This document shows, in pieces, positions 9,849 through 19,086 of a stretch of DNA of 64,000 nt; the stretch's first letter is position 1; each line of letters begins with the position of its first letter. A program made the translations under genes and the position numbers. The notes beneath the pieces are model-generated. The model was not told where the DNA came from. It saw nothing but the letters and a program-made list of their open reading frames with translations, and searched no databases. The stretch comes from Dissulfuribacter thermophilus (GTDB lineage Bacteria; Desulfobacterota; Dissulfuribacteria; Dissulfuribacterales; Dissulfuribacteraceae): contig NZ_MAGO01000005.1 in NCBI RefSeq assembly GCF_001687335.1, positions 124,001-188,000 of the forward strand. Direction: 5' to 3'.

Positions 9849-11157
9849 CTTGAGCAGTCTCCTCTACTTGTGCAAGCTGATCGGCATTTTCCATTGATGC
9901 CAACTCAGAGCCCTCATATTCATCACCCTGAGTCAAGGTCTTGGCTTCCTGAATCAAAGTTTCTGCTAATGCACTGGGAATCCTAGCCTTTTCAACAACC
10001 TCTTCAACTTTTGCATCCTTAAGGGCATTCAGCGTATCAAACCCATTATCAAACAGCTTATCTGCTACATTCTCGCTAATACTTGGAAGTTTAAGCAACT
10101 CAAGGTAATTGGGATCCTGCAAATGGGCGTAACGAGTCTCACTCTTAACATCTATCTTCCACCCCATAAGCTTGGCAGCAAGCCGCACATTTTGCCCCTG
10201 CCTACCTATAGCGAGGCTCAACTGATCATCGGGTACAATAACCTCCAGAGTCCCTTCGCCTTCGTCAACAATAACCTTAGAACACTCTGCCGGCGCAAGA
10301 GCATTGAAAACGTATTTTACTGGGTCTGGATTCCATGGGATAATATCAATCTTTTCACCCCTTAGCTCCTGAACTATTGCCTGCACTCTAGATCCCCTCA
10401 TACCAACACATGCACCAACCGGATCGACATCCGAGTCACTTGAGCTAACCGCAATCTTAGATCTACTGCCTGGCTCTCTGGCCACTCCCATAATCCTGAC
10501 AATTCCTTCAGATATCTCAGGCACTTCAAGCTCAAATAGCTTCACAAGAAAATCAGGATGACTCCTTGAAATTACAACCTGCGGCTCTCTTGTACTTTTG
10601 CGAACATCTACTATAAGGGCCCTAATTCTGTCTCCGCGCCTCCAACTTTCAGACGGAACCTGTTCGGAACTCGGCAGAATCGCCTCTGTCCGCCCAAGAT
10701 TGACGATAATACTACCCCGCTCAAATCGTTGCACTATCCCGTTGACTATCTGCCCAATCCTGTCTCTGAACTCATCATAAATAACATCCTGCTCCGCACT
10801 CTTCATCTTTTGAAGTATAACCTGCCTTGCAGATTGAGCAGCTATACGCCCCAAATTTGAAATATCCATCTTGGTTCCAAGACTGTCACCCAATTCACTT
10901 TCAGGATCAAGCTCTTTGGCCTCATCAAGACTAATTTCCAGTTCAGGGTCTTGAACCTTATCTACCACGGTCCTATATTGAAATACTTCTAGATCTCCTA
11001 CTAAATCGTTATATGACACCTCAAGGTCAAGATTTGCACCATAGCGCTTCTTAACCGCAGATTTTATAGCCTCTTCTAAAGCTGTAATTAGGACATTTTT
11101 ATCAATTCCTTTTTCTTTACAAACCTGATCAATTGTCCTTTTTAGTTCAGTAGCCAT
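9829..11157 (-). CDS. nusA: transcription termination/antitermination factor NusA
   Basis: NusA binds RNA polymerase and nascent RNA, and affects pausing, termination and antitermination. The product has the N-terminal NusA_N domain, an S1 domain (residues about 135-200, [19 protein letters not shown]), and two KH domains with [18 protein letters not shown] and [16 protein letters not shown]. It ends with a single helix-hairpin-helix-like C-terminal repeat and an acidic tail. I chose the ATG at 11157 over the GTG nine bases upstream because AAGGAG is then ten bases away rather than one, giving 442 residues. It follows rimP by 14 bases. Confidence 0.97.
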   Translation of the reverse strand: MATELKRTIDQVCKEKGIDKNVLITALEEAIKSAVKKRYGANLDLEVSYNDLVGDLEVFQYRTVVDKVQDPELEISLDEAKELDPESELGDSLGTKMDISNLGRIAAQSARQVILQKMKSAEQDVIYDEFRDRIGQIVNGIVQRFERGSIIVNLGRTEAILPSSEQVPSESWRRGDRIRALIVDVRKSTREPQVVISRSHPDFLVKLFELEVPEISEGIVRIMGVAREPGSRSKIAVSSSDSDVDPVGACVGMRGSRVQAIVQELRGEKIDIIPWNPDPVKYVFNALAPAECSKVIVDEGEGTLEVIVPDDQLSLAIGRQGQNVRLAAKLMGWKIDVKSETRYAHLQDPNYLELLKLPSISENVADKLFDNGFDTLNALKDAKVEEVVEKARIPSALAETLIQEAKTLTQGDEYEGSELASMENADQLAQVEETAQVGEEGA

Positions 11158-11171
11158 AATTAACACGCTCC

Positions 11172-11648
11172 TTAAATCCTGTCTAAACGGGCCTTCTTTA
11201 TCATGCTCAATGGTATCTCAAACTCTTCGTCCCCAACTTTTATCAACACATTATCACCCTTAAGACCCTTTAACATACCTTTAAACCTATGCCGCCCCAA
11301 TATCTTTTCCTTGGTTTCAACCCTAGCCTTCTCACCTTTAAATCGCTCAAAATCCCCAATCCGTTTAAGAGGTCTATTGATACCAGGCGACGACACCTCA
11401 AGATTATACGGCCCATCAATAGGATCTTTCACATCAAGAATATCACCACAGGTCCTGCTCACCTCTACGCAATCATCGATAGTTACAGGACCGTCAGGCC
11501 TTTCAATAGTAATCCTCAATATTGTCCCACCCGGGCCCCGAGCCAATTCCACATCAACTATCTCAAAACCCAGTAGCTCTACAGAGCCCTTTACCAAGGC
11601 CCAAATCTCTTTTTCCAAATCACTTTTATTATAAATATCTTCAAACAT
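11172..11648 (-). CDS. rimP: ribosome maturation factor RimP
   Basis: RimP assists maturation of the 30S subunit. The 158-residue protein contains LLGFEIVDVELARGPGGTILRITIERPDG and VSRTCGDILDVKDPIDGPYNLEVSSPGINRPL-type motifs diagnostic of the family (quoted in part), followed by an Sm-like C-terminal barrel. It is the first protein gene of the nusA-infB operon. There is almost no space for a promoter between its ATG and the upstream terminator hairpin, and the Shine-Dalgarno is poor (AAAGAAT), so its expression probably depends on read-through from the tRNA promoter. Confidence 0.95.
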   Translation of the reverse strand: MFEDIYNKSDLEKEIWALVKGSVELLGFEIVDVELARGPGGTILRITIERPDGPVTIDDCVEVSRTCGDILDVKDPIDGPYNLEVSSPGINRPLKRIGDFERFKGEKARVETKEKILGRHRFKGMLKGLKGDNVLIKVGDEEFEIPLSMIKKARLDRI

Positions 11649-11667
11649 TTATTCTTTATTTTCAAAC

Positions 11668-11690
11668 AAAAAAAGCGGGCTAGGCCCACT
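11668..11690 (-). terminator. intrinsic terminator between tRNA-Gly and rimP
   Basis: On the minus strand the sequence reads GTGGGC-CTA-GCCCGC followed by seven T residues: a GC-rich six-base-pair stem (one G-T pair), a three-base loop and a U tract. This is a textbook Rho-independent terminator about 95 bases downstream of tRNA-Gly. It lies only 20 bases before the rimP start codon, so it must be partly read through for the nusA-infB operon to be expressed, unless a promoter overlaps it. Confidence 0.8.
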
Positions 11691-11783
11691 TCTCGTAGTA
11701 GAGTGTTTTTTTTAAAAACTCCACCATTTGAAGTAAGGCGCAAAGGACTTACGTCCCAACCGCACAAACCTCAAAAAGGGAAT

Positions 11784-11859
11784 TGGAGCGGGCAACGGGA
11801 CTCGAACCCGCGACCCCAAGCTTGGGAAGCTTGTGCTCTACCAACTGAGCTACACCCGC
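11784..11859 (-). tRNA. tRNA-Gly (anticodon CCC)
   Basis: The minus strand folds into a complete cloverleaf. The acceptor stem is GCGGGTG/TGCCCGC, the D arm GCTC-AGTTGGTA-GAGC, the anticodon stem CAAGC/GCTTG around the loop TTCCCAA (anticodon CCC at positions 34-36), and the T arm GCGGG-TTCGAGT-CCCGT. The discriminator is T73 and CCA is encoded at 11786-11784. The CCC anticodon reads GGG glycine codons. It stands at the head of the rimP-nusA-infB operon, a position occupied by an initiator tRNA (metY) in E. coli. Confidence 0.96.
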
Positions 11860-11886
11860 TCCGCTTTCATTCCTTTTTCGACCCGA

Positions 11887-11915
11887 ATTGTAAAATCAGG
11901 GTAAGTTTATGTCAA
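11887..11915 (-). promoter_or_regulatory. sigma70 promoter of tRNA-Gly and probably the rimP-nusA-infB operon
   Basis: On the minus strand a perfect -35 box TTGACA (11915-11910) is separated by exactly 17 bases from TACAAT (11892-11887). Transcription would begin about 20 bases before the tRNA. The bases just after the -10 box (TCGGGTCG) are GC-rich, like the discriminators of stringently controlled stable-RNA promoters. That regulatory reading is an inference. Confidence 0.82.
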
Positions 11916-11953
11916 GTTCATTCTACACTAGGCCACAACTCTGAGGAGCCCTA

Positions 11954-13897
11954 TTATTTAACCTCTTCAAAGTCTGCATCCACCACATCATCATCTCCAC
12001 CGCCACCTTTACCTGTTCCTCCAGAGGTAGTGCCACCTGAAGTTGCTCCACCAGCTTGTGCTCCTCCGGTAGCAGCGCCTTGTGTCTGCTGGGATGCCTG
12101 CTGGTACATCATCTCTGCCACCTTATGGGCGGCCTGCATTAGTTCATCCTGAGCACGTTTTATTGCATCTACGTCATCGCCCTCCATAGCGGTTCTAAGG
12201 GCCTTTATCTTTTCATTAATATTATCCCTAGTGGCCTGATCAATCTTGTCCCCTAGTTCCTGGAGGTTCTTCTCCGTTGAATATATGAGTGTATCGGCCT
12301 GGTTTCTAACCTCTACCAACTCGCGACGCTTCCTATCCTCTGCAGCATGGGCCTCTGCATCCTTTATCATCCTTTGAATCTCTTCTTCACTCAGTCCACT
12401 TGAAGCCTGTATCCTTATAGACTGCTCTTTGCCTGTGGCAAGGTCTTTAGCAGACACGTTCAGGATACCATTTGCATCTATATCAAAAGTTACCTCTATC
12501 TGTGGTACTCCCCTTGGTGCAGGTGGAATACCTACCAGTTCAAAACGGCCAATACTCTTATTATCCGCTGCCATTTCACGCTCACCTTGGAGCACATGAA
12601 TGGTAACGGCGTTTTGGTTGTCTGTAGCCGTTGTAAATATCTGGCTCTTTCGGGTGGGGATTGTGGTATTCTTTTCAATAAGCTTTGTCATCACACCACC
12701 CAAGGTCTCAATCCCCAAACTAAGTGGAGTTACGTCAAGAAGTAGAACGTCTTTTACCTCACCTTTAAGTACCGCACCTTGTATGGCTGCACCTATTGCA
12801 ACTACCTCGTCTGGATTAACTCCCTTATGAGGCTCTTTACCAAATATTTCTTTCACCTTCTGCTGGACCCTGGGCATACGGGTCATACCACCCACAAGAA
12901 TTACTTCGTCAATGTCTGCTGCCGTAAGTCCAGCATCCTTGAGAGCGGTTTCGCAAGGCGCAACAAGCCTTTCAATGAGGTCTTCACACAATGCCTCTAG
13001 CTTTGCCCTCGTCAACTTCATGACAAGGTGCTTTGGCCCACTGGCATCTGCTGTAATAAAAGGTAGATTGATCTCTGTCTCCATAGTGGTGGAAAGCTCG
13101 CACTTGGCCTTCTCTGCAGCCTCTTTCAGCCTCTGAAGCGCCATTCTATCTTCTCTGAGATCAACACCATGCTCCTTTTTGAATTCCTCTGCGAGCCAAT
13201 CCACAATCCTCAAATCAAAGTCTTCACCTCCAAGAAAGGTGTCACCATTGGTCGACTTAACCTCGAACACACCATCGCCTATCTCAAGAATGGAGATATC
13301 AAAGGTTCCACCACCGAGGTCAAAGACTGCTATCTTTTCTTCCCCTTTTTTATCAAGCCCATAGGCGAGAGAAGCAGCAGTAGGCTCATTGATAATCCTC
13401 AAGACATTGAGCCCAGCAATTCTTCCAGCATCTTTAGTGGCCTGACGCTGACTATCATTAAAATATGCAGGAACTGTTATGACTGCCTCAGTGACCTTCT
13501 CACCAAGGTACTCTTCAGCAGTCTGTTTCATTTTAGTGAGTACCATAGCTGAGATCTCGGCAGGACTGTATTGTTTGCCCTGGACCTCAACGTATGCATC
13601 CCCATTGGGGCCTTCCACTATCTTATAGGGAACTATATCTTTACTCCTCTGGACTTCAGGATCTGTAAATTTCCTACCTATGAGCCTCTTTACTGCAAAT
13701 ATAGTATTCTCAGCATTGGTAACTGCCTGCCTTTTAGCAAGCATACCAACTAAGCGCTCACCCTTATCAGTAAAGGCAACTACCGAAGGAGTAGTCCTAC
13801 CTCCTTCTGCATTTGTGAGGACCTTTGGATCTCCACCTTCCATTATAGCTACACAGGAATTAGTAGTTCCAAGGTCAATTCCAATAACTTTTCCCAT
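11954..13897 (-). CDS. dnaK: Hsp70 chaperone DnaK
   Basis: DnaK is the ATP-dependent Hsp70 chaperone. The 647-residue product starts [17 protein letters not shown] and carries all actin-like ATPase signatures ([27 protein letters not shown]), the interdomain linker [18 protein letters not shown], the substrate-binding domain, and a GGA-rich tail ending in an acidic [13 protein letters not shown]-type motif. Length is standard. A strong AAGGAGG precedes the start by about ten bases. It follows grpE after 187 bases. dnaJ is not adjacent: the next element downstream is tRNA-Gly. Confidence 0.98.
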   Translation of the reverse strand: MGKVIGIDLGTTNSCVAIMEGGDPKVLTNAEGGRTTPSVVAFTDKGERLVGMLAKRQAVTNAENTIFAVKRLIGRKFTDPEVQRSKDIVPYKIVEGPNGDAYVEVQGKQYSPAEISAMVLTKMKQTAEEYLGEKVTEAVITVPAYFNDSQRQATKDAGRIAGLNVLRIINEPTAASLAYGLDKKGEEKIAVFDLGGGTFDISILEIGDGVFEVKSTNGDTFLGGEDFDLRIVDWLAEEFKKEHGVDLREDRMALQRLKEAAEKAKCELSTTMETEINLPFITADASGPKHLVMKLTRAKLEALCEDLIERLVAPCETALKDAGLTAADIDEVILVGGMTRMPRVQQKVKEIFGKEPHKGVNPDEVVAIGAAIQGAVLKGEVKDVLLLDVTPLSLGIETLGGVMTKLIEKNTTIPTRKSQIFTTATDNQNAVTIHVLQGEREMAADNKSIGRFELVGIPPAPRGVPQIEVTFDIDANGILNVSAKDLATGKEQSIRIQASSGLSEEEIQRMIKDAEAHAAEDRKRRELVEVRNQADTLIYSTEKNLQELGDKIDQATRDNINEKIKALRTAMEGDDVDAIKRAQDELMQAAHKVAEMMYQQASQQTQGAATGGAQAGGATSGGTTSGGTGKGGGGDDDVVDADFEEVK

Positions 13898-13952
13898 TTT
13901 TTATATTCCTCCTTAAACAACGTTGTTATTCATACGATTAAGCGATTAAGCT

Positions 13953-13975
13953 TCAGTATCAGCTGAACTTGAAGT
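13953..13975. repeat. imperfect hairpin in the grpE-dnaK spacer
   Basis: The 187-base spacer between grpE and dnaK contains TTCAG-N6-CTGAA flanked by further partly complementary bases. There is no following T tract. It might stabilise or process the dnaK mRNA. It does not match the CIRCE consensus. Apart from this and the dnaK ribosome-binding site I see nothing convincing in the spacer. Confidence 0.35.
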
Positions 13976-14084
13976 TACATTAAGCATTTGATTCTATTTG
14001 TCTACTGTCTTTTTAAAACCACTATGAGAGGTCCCCTAGTTTGCCTCAAATGCAGGTGGATATTTATCCCATGATTTGAAGGCC

Positions 14085-14645
14085 TCAATTTGATTTAGGC
14101 TTTTTGGAGACAACAACAAGTGCGGGCCTTAAAACTCGCTCATGTAAAGTATAGCCTTTTAAAAGCTCTTTTACGACTGTGTTTTCTTCAACGCCGTCAT
14201 GTTCCTCTACTCCAAGGGCTTCGTGAAAGTTTGGATCGAACTTTTTGCCTTCAGCCACAAACTGTTTCAAACCAAACTTTTCTAGAGTGCTGAAATACCC
14301 GTTCAAAGTCAGTTCTAATCCCTCTATAATCTTATCAATGTCTGGAGTTTCTTTGGCAGTCTGAAGCGCCCTTTCCAGATTATCCAAAAACGGTAGTAGT
14401 TCCTTAGAAAACTCCTCTAGGGCATACTTCATGTACTCTTCTTTTTCACGCGTTATCCTCTTTTTAAAATTTTCAAACTCAGCAGCGATACGAAGCATTT
14501 TTTCTTTAGTCTCATTCAGTTCTTTTTCTTTTTCTTCAATAATCTTTTTACAATCTTCTAGGGTCATTTTTTCTGTTGATTCCATATCCTTATCCTTTTC
14601 CTTTTCATCTTTTGCTTTCTCTACATTATTATTGTCTTTAGTCAT
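14085..14645 (-). CDS. grpE: nucleotide exchange factor GrpE
   Basis: GrpE dimers release ADP from DnaK. The 186-residue protein has the usual build: a strongly charged N-terminal tail, a long coiled coil (about residues 25-90, LRIAAEFENFKKRITREKEE), then the beta-wing domain with KFDPNFHEALG and a C-terminal GYTLHERVLRPALVVVSK motif. It starts 13 bases after hrcA and has a strong AAGGAGGAGG ribosome-binding site, so hrcA and grpE are co-transcribed. Confidence 0.96.
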   Translation of the reverse strand: MTKDNNNVEKAKDEKEKDKDMESTEKMTLEDCKKIIEEKEKELNETKEKMLRIAAEFENFKKRITREKEEYMKYALEEFSKELLPFLDNLERALQTAKETPDIDKIIEGLELTLNGYFSTLEKFGLKQFVAEGKKFDPNFHEALGVEEHDGVEENTVVKELLKGYTLHERVLRPALVVVSKKPKSN

Positions 14646-14658
14646 GGCCTCCTCCTTA

Positions 14659-15723
14659 CTAAGATTCTTTAATCCGACTACTTAGGACATCGGCAGTATA
14701 TTCTACAAGGCTCATTATTTTCCCATAATCCATCCTCATAGGGCCAAGTATTCCTAAACTACCCCGTACTCCCTGGTCTTCCTCATAGGTTGCCACAACT
14801 GCTCCACATCCTGGGATAAAGGTGGTCAATTCCTTTTCTCCTATAATAATAGTTACAGAATCACCATCTCCAGCTGCTTCAAGAATTTCAACTAGAGTCT
14901 TTTTATCCTCAAATGCCCGCAAAATCTGCTTCAGTCTATTAATATTTTTAAATTCTGGCTGATTTAGAAGATTTACAGCCCCACCAACAAAAACCATCTC
15001 TTCTGGAGAAACACTCGAAACTGATTCAGCTTTATCCAGGGCCTCTTCCATAAGGGAATCAAAGACTCGTTTATCTTCCTGCATCTCCTGTACTATTGCC
15101 CGTCGCACCTCTTTTATTGACATGTATTTTATTTTTTCATTTAGATAGTCATTGATCCTCTTAAGTCTTTCTTCATCGATATCCTGCCTGAGCCTAACAT
15201 GCCTTGTCTGAGCCAGCCCAGAACTATAGACACTTACAACAATTATCTTTGAAGGATTTAGCTTGACCAATTCAACGTGAAGGAGTTCACTCTGAGGAGT
15301 GGAAGGGGCCATTGCAAGGGCTGCTTGCCCTGAAATCTTTGCAAGCACGCCTACTGCCCTTTTGACTAGACGTCCAACATCTTCTCCTATTCCTTCAAGT
15401 TCATTTTTTATAACCTCTTTTTCTTGGGGCGTTAACCCCTTTCTCTCTAAAAGATGATTTACATAGAACCTCAACCCCTTTTCTGTAGGGAGTCTTCCAG
15501 CAGAAGTATGGGGTTGATACAGTAGGCCTATATCTTCTAGGTCAGCCATCACATTTCTAATAGTGGCGGGGCTTACTCCTAAGTCTGCCTTTTTGGCAAC
15601 ACTTCTCGACCCGACTGGCTCAGCACACTCAAGATATATATCTACCACAGCCCTAAGTATTATCTGACTCCTTTCGTTGATATCCGGTTCTTTTATGTCC
15701 TTCATGTGGTCTACACTCCTCAT
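14659..15723 (-). CDS. hrcA: heat-inducible transcription repressor HrcA
   Basis: HrcA represses class I heat-shock genes by binding CIRCE inverted repeats, with GroEL modulating its activity. The product has an N-terminal winged helix (VGSRSVAKKADLGVSPATIRNVMADLEDIGLL, partially quoted), a GAF-like core and a C-terminal GILGPMRMDYGKIMSLVEYTADVL-type end. The frame is open to 15759, but that would place the start inside the promoter -10 box. I chose the ATG at 15723, preceded by GGGGAGGGG at seven bases, giving 354 residues. No CIRCE sequence (TTAGCACTC-N9-GAGTGCTAA) is visible in its leader. Confidence 0.95.
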   Translation of the reverse strand: MRSVDHMKDIKEPDINERSQIILRAVVDIYLECAEPVGSRSVAKKADLGVSPATIRNVMADLEDIGLLYQPHTSAGRLPTEKGLRFYVNHLLERKGLTPQEKEVIKNELEGIGEDVGRLVKRAVGVLAKISGQAALAMAPSTPQSELLHVELVKLNPSKIIVVSVYSSGLAQTRHVRLRQDIDEERLKRINDYLNEKIKYMSIKEVRRAIVQEMQEDKRVFDSLMEEALDKAESVSSVSPEEMVFVGGAVNLLNQPEFKNINRLKQILRAFEDKKTLVEILEAAGDGDSVTIIIGEKELTTFIPGCGAVVATYEEDQGVRGSLGILGPMRMDYGKIMSLVEYTADVLSSRIKES

Positions 15724-15755
15724 GGTAGTTCCCCTCCCCGACTTATCCGTAACTG

Positions 15756-15784
15756 ACAATAAATACGGTCAAAAACAGTGTCAA
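15756..15784 (-). promoter_or_regulatory. sigma70 promoter of hrcA-grpE-dnaK
   Basis: The minus strand has TTGACA (15784-15779), a 17-base spacer and TATTGT (15761-15756), placing the transcription start about 25 bases before the hrcA ATG. A short inverted repeat TGACA-N20-TGTCA (15754-15783) brackets the promoter and could be an operator, but the arms are only five bases. The classical CIRCE operator is absent. Confidence 0.7.
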
Positions 15785-15861
15785 GGATTCCACCAGCATT
15801 AAGGTTGCGATATTAAGAAAATTCTAGTAATGGAACGTAAAATATCTGGGGAGGAATTGAT

Positions 15862-16851
15862 ATGAACAAACTAAATAAAAAGAAATCATTTCTATTAGTT
15901 ACATGTTTATTATTTTTGTTTTCAATTTTTACTCCAAACACACAAGGGGCCGACATGGAGGCCTATCCTAATGGAGCAGAGGCGTTCATGGTTGGTGCTG
16001 CACCGCCACCTGGACTCACCTATGTAAATTACATGTATTTCTACAGTGCCAACGAATTCAAAGACAGCAGTGGTGATGACTCAAAACTACTAGATAGCCT
16101 TACGGTATATGCAGAGGTTGCAAGATTTATCTGGATCTCTAAAAAACAGCTCTTTGGCGCCAATTACGGCCAACATTTCTTTTTCACGCTACTAGACGCG
16201 GATATGAAATTTAATGGACCTGTAGGGCCAAAAGGTGGACGCGATTATCATGACACAGACATACCCTACTTCATTTGGTCTCCCTTTCTGCTCACATGGC
16301 ATTTGATGGATGGGAAGCTTCATACTGTTTTAGACATAGCTGACATCTATATTCCGCTGTACAATGAAAACAATAATAATTTTGCAAGCCTTGGACGAAA
16401 CTACTGGACCATCGAGCCTGTCTTTGCAATAACATATATGCCTAGTCCTGCATGGGAGTTTTCTGCTAAGTTCATGTACGATTTTAACACCCGTCAGGAA
16501 GATTATTCCCCTGGCCCGCCAATTAAGATCGACAGGACCCCAGGCCAGGAATTTCATATGGACTTCAACTGTTCCTATGGATTAAATCCTAACCTGAGGA
16601 TAGGACTCAACGGCTATTATTACAGGCAGGTAAAAAATGACGATTTCCACGGTATTGATGAACTCCCTGCCCCACTCCAAACGGTTGTTAAGGGGCTGGA
16701 AGGAGAGCAGGGTCAAGTTTGGGCCCTTGGGCCTGGAGTCTGGTACAAACACGGAAAGATTATGGCCACATTGCGTTCCCAATGGGAGTTTGAGGCAAAA
16801 AATCATCCAGAAGGCTATAATGTTTGGTTTAAATTAATATATCCTTTCTAA
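15862..16851 (+). CDS. outer-membrane beta-barrel protein of the phenol-degradation MetA family
   Basis: This 329-residue secreted protein has a signal peptide (basic MNKLNKKKS, hydrophobic run to about residue 23, then processing near TQGA). The rest is rich in alternating aromatic and hydrophobic strands and ends in phenylalanine, as expected for an outer-membrane beta-barrel. The conserved opening [22 protein letters not shown] fits the SphA/MetA-pathway transporter family (Pfam Phenol_MetA_deg). Members are putative channels for hydrophobic compounds, but the substrate here is unknown. It starts divergently from hrcA with a strong GGGGAGG ribosome-binding site, and trpB2 begins 26 bases after its stop. 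Confidence 0.75.
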   Translation: MNKLNKKKSFLLVTCLLFLFSIFTPNTQGADMEAYPNGAEAFMVGAAPPPGLTYVNYMYFYSANEFKDSSGDDSKLLDSLTVYAEVARFIWISKKQLFGANYGQHFFFTLLDADMKFNGPVGPKGGRDYHDTDIPYFIWSPFLLTWHLMDGKLHTVLDIADIYIPLYNENNNNFASLGRNYWTIEPVFAITYMPSPAWEFSAKFMYDFNTRQEDYSPGPPIKIDRTPGQEFHMDFNCSYGLNPNLRIGLNGYYYRQVKNDDFHGIDELPAPLQTVVKGLEGEQGQVWALGPGVWYKHGKIMATLRSQWEFEAKNHPEGYNVWFKLIYPF

Positions 16852-16877
16852 TATATAATAGAACTAGGAGAAATATT

Positions 16878-18248
16878 ATGAGTGAAGATTACAAAATTAC
16901 CTTAAGCGAAAAAGACATGCCCGATGCCTGGTATAACATTTTACCAGATCTTCCAACTCCTCTGGCGCCACCACTTAATCCACAAACTGGTAGTCCTGTG
17001 ACACCAGATGATCTCAAACCCATCTTTCCAGATGAACTCATAATGCAGGAAGTGAGCCAAGAGCCTTGGATAGAAATACCCAGTGAAGTAAAAGAGATAT
17101 ACAAGCTCTGGCGCCCTACACCTCTTCATAGGGCAAGGAATCTAGAAAAGGCCCTGGGAACCCCTGCAAGGATTTATTATAAAAACGAAGGAGTGAGTCC
17201 ACCAGGCAGCCACAAACCCAATACTGCCGTGGCTCAGGCATATTACAATAAAAAAGCTGGGGTTAAACGTCTTGCTACAGAAACCGGTGCTGGTCAGTGG
17301 GGAAGCGCCCTTTCCTTTGCATGCAAGTTTTTTGACCTGAAATGCACCGTCTATATGGTTAAGGTGAGCTATGAACAAAAGCCATATAGGCGCATCTTGA
17401 TGCATCTTTGGGACGGAGAGGTCTTCCCTTCACCAACCAACAGGACTAACGCTGGCCGTAAGATATTAGAAGCCAACCCAGACTCAAAAGGCAGTCTTGG
17501 TATCGCTATCTCAGAAGCCGTTGAAGATGCTGCTACCCATGAAGACACAAATTATGCACTCGGAAGCGTATTGAATCACGTCCTCTTGCACCAGACAGTC
17601 ATAGGTCTTGAGACCCAAAAACAATTAGAACTTGTAGGAGAAGAGCCGGATTGCGTAATCGGCTGTGTGGGAGGTGGCTCGAACTTTGGAGGAATGGCCT
17701 TACCGTTCGTGAGAGACAATATCAAAAATGGTAAGGAAATTGAAATCATAGGTATCGAACCAAAGAGCTGCCCAACCCTCACTAAGGGTGTTTATCAGTA
17801 TGACTTCGGAGACACAGCTGGTATGACTCCTCTACTCTTGATGCACACCTTAGGCCACACCTTCGAACCTCCTGGAATCCACGCAGGAGGATTAAGATAC
17901 CACGGAGATGCCCCAATTCTCTGTAAACTCGTACACGATGGCTTTATAAAGGCCAGGGCCTATACCCAGAATCCGGTGTTTGAAGCAGCTGTTCTTTTTG
18001 CAAGGACTGAAGGTATCATACCGGCCCCTGAAACGTCCCATGCTATCAAAGGTGTTATAGATGAGGCCTTAAAATGCAAAGAAACAGGTGAAGAAAAATG
18101 TATTGTATTTTGCTTCAGCGGTCATGGTCATTTCGACCTCGCTGCCTATGATGATTATCTTGAAGGTCGTTTGAAAGATTATGAATATCCAGAAGAAATG
18201 ATTAAGGCAGCGTTAAATGACCTTCCCAAATTTCCAACAGGAATTTAA
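16878..18248 (+). CDS. trpB: tryptophan synthase beta chain, TrpB2 type
   Basis: A PLP enzyme of 456 residues that condenses indole with serine to make tryptophan. The extended N terminus with [17 protein letters not shown] identifies the TrpB2 subgroup common in archaea and thermophiles, as opposed to TrpB1. The Schiff-base lysine is K113 in GSHKPNT, and the phosphate-binding loop is GGGSNFGG. Other family features such as [18 protein letters not shown] are intact. No trpA is adjacent, which fits reports that TrpB2 can act alone as an indole-salvage enzyme or with TrpA2. A tight ribosome-binding site (AGGAG) precedes the ATG. Confidence 0.93.
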   Translation: MSEDYKITLSEKDMPDAWYNILPDLPTPLAPPLNPQTGSPVTPDDLKPIFPDELIMQEVSQEPWIEIPSEVKEIYKLWRPTPLHRARNLEKALGTPARIYYKNEGVSPPGSHKPNTAVAQAYYNKKAGVKRLATETGAGQWGSALSFACKFFDLKCTVYMVKVSYEQKPYRRILMHLWDGEVFPSPTNRTNAGRKILEANPDSKGSLGIAISEAVEDAATHEDTNYALGSVLNHVLLHQTVIGLETQKQLELVGEEPDCVIGCVGGGSNFGGMALPFVRDNIKNGKEIEIIGIEPKSCPTLTKGVYQYDFGDTAGMTPLLLMHTLGHTFEPPGIHAGGLRYHGDAPILCKLVHDGFIKARAYTQNPVFEAAVLFARTEGIIPAPETSHAIKGVIDEALKCKETGEEKCIVFCFSGHGHFDLAAYDDYLEGRLKDYEYPEEMIKAALNDLPKFPTGI

Positions 18249-18274
18249 TTATCTGACAACATAAAAGAAACAGG

Positions 18275-18312
18275 CAGTAAGCGCTTACAGGACATCCTGC
18301 GAGCGCTTACTG
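18275..18312. repeat. perfect 11-bp inverted repeat after trpB2
   Basis: CAGTAAGCGCT (18275-18285) is exactly complementary to AGCGCTTACTG (18302-18312), and the 16-base loop holds a smaller AGGA-CA-TCCT hairpin. An outer GACAAC/GTTGTC pair (18255-18260 and 18326-18331) could extend the structure. It sits between the convergent trpB2 and aat genes. There is no T tract, so it is not a simple intrinsic terminator. It could block antisense read-through or be the remnant of a mobile repeat. Confidence 0.65.
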
Positions 18313-18352
18313 AAATACACTAGTTGTTGTCTTGTAGAAAGTTAAAGGAGAC

Positions 18353-18391
18353 TTTATAGGCCCCATCTTCATTTAGGGCCCTACCTATAAA
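18353..18391. repeat. second inverted repeat between trpB2 and aat
   Basis: TTTATAGG (18353-18360) and CCTATAAA (18384-18391) are perfectly complementary, with a GCCC/GGGC pair inside the loop. Together with the stronger hairpin at 18275-18312 this makes the convergent trpB2-aat junction rich in secondary structure. The function may be transcription termination in both directions, but no clean U tract follows on either strand. Confidence 0.45.
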
Positions 18392-18425
18392 TCGTATCTT
18401 CTGATGTATTTCTTTTTTAAAAAAT

Positions 18426-19061
18426 TCATGTCAATTTTTTTAAAAGTGTAAGAAATATTTGCCTTGGTATAAGGCGTGCACCAAAACTTTTAAGGTGTTC
18501 AGTTTCTACTTGGCAATCTATGAGCCTAATTCCCATTTTTGTTAGATGATCAACTCCTTGGACAAAAGCAACCTTTGAAGCATCTTTTTTCAAGGCAAAC
18601 ATAGATTCACCAAAAAATACCTTTCCAATTTTTACACCATATAGGCCGCCCACAAGATTGTGCTCCTCCCATGCCTCAATTGAGTGTGCATAGCCGGCCT
18701 TATATAATTCAATATAGGCATTTCGCATTTCATCAGTAATCCAGGTCTCAGTTCTTGTATTTTTACAAAGAGTTATAACATCAACAAATGCTTCATCCCA
18801 CGAGACTCTGAATTTATTTTGTTTAATTGTCCTGCGAAGTCTCCGAGAAACATGGAGCTCTTCTGGGAAGAGCACAAGCCTGGGATCTGGGCACCACCAT
18901 AAAATAGGCTCACCCACCCCATACCATGGGAATATTCCGTTTTTATAGGCCAAAATTAAACGCTCAACCCGTAAATCACCGCCAACTGCTAGTAGACCAT
19001 TTGGTTCTGAGAGTTCAGGATCAGGGAAATAAAGCTCTTTGCTTAATAAAAAGACTGGCAT
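18426..19061 (-). CDS. aat: leucyl/phenylalanyl-tRNA-protein transferase
   Basis: Aat transfers leucine or phenylalanine from aminoacyl-tRNA to N-terminal Arg or Lys of proteins, creating N-degrons for ClpAPS. The 211-residue protein shows the family motifs FPDPELSEPNGLLAVGGDL, AYKNGIFPWY and LWWCPDPR near the N terminus, and GKVFFGESMFALKKDASKVAF and LIDCQVETEHLKSFGA later. Length is standard. It is a single gene between trpB2 (convergent) and the REP transposase (same strand, 25 bases upstream). Confidence 0.96.
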   Translation of the reverse strand: MPVFLLSKELYFPDPELSEPNGLLAVGGDLRVERLILAYKNGIFPWYGVGEPILWWCPDPRLVLFPEELHVSRRLRRTIKQNKFRVSWDEAFVDVITLCKNTRTETWITDEMRNAYIELYKAGYAHSIEAWEEHNLVGGLYGVKIGKVFFGESMFALKKDASKVAFVQGVDHLTKMGIRLIDCQVETEHLKSFGARLIPRQIFLTLLKKLT

Positions 19062-19086
19062 TTTAAATTTTATAATCCCCGAAGTC

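Noticed and set aside
11703-12152. A plus-strand frame crossing the tRNA-Gly gene and the end of dnaK
   Set aside because: It is antisense to an intact tRNA and to the glycine-rich DnaK tail, and its proline/alanine-rich end is a translation of that tail.
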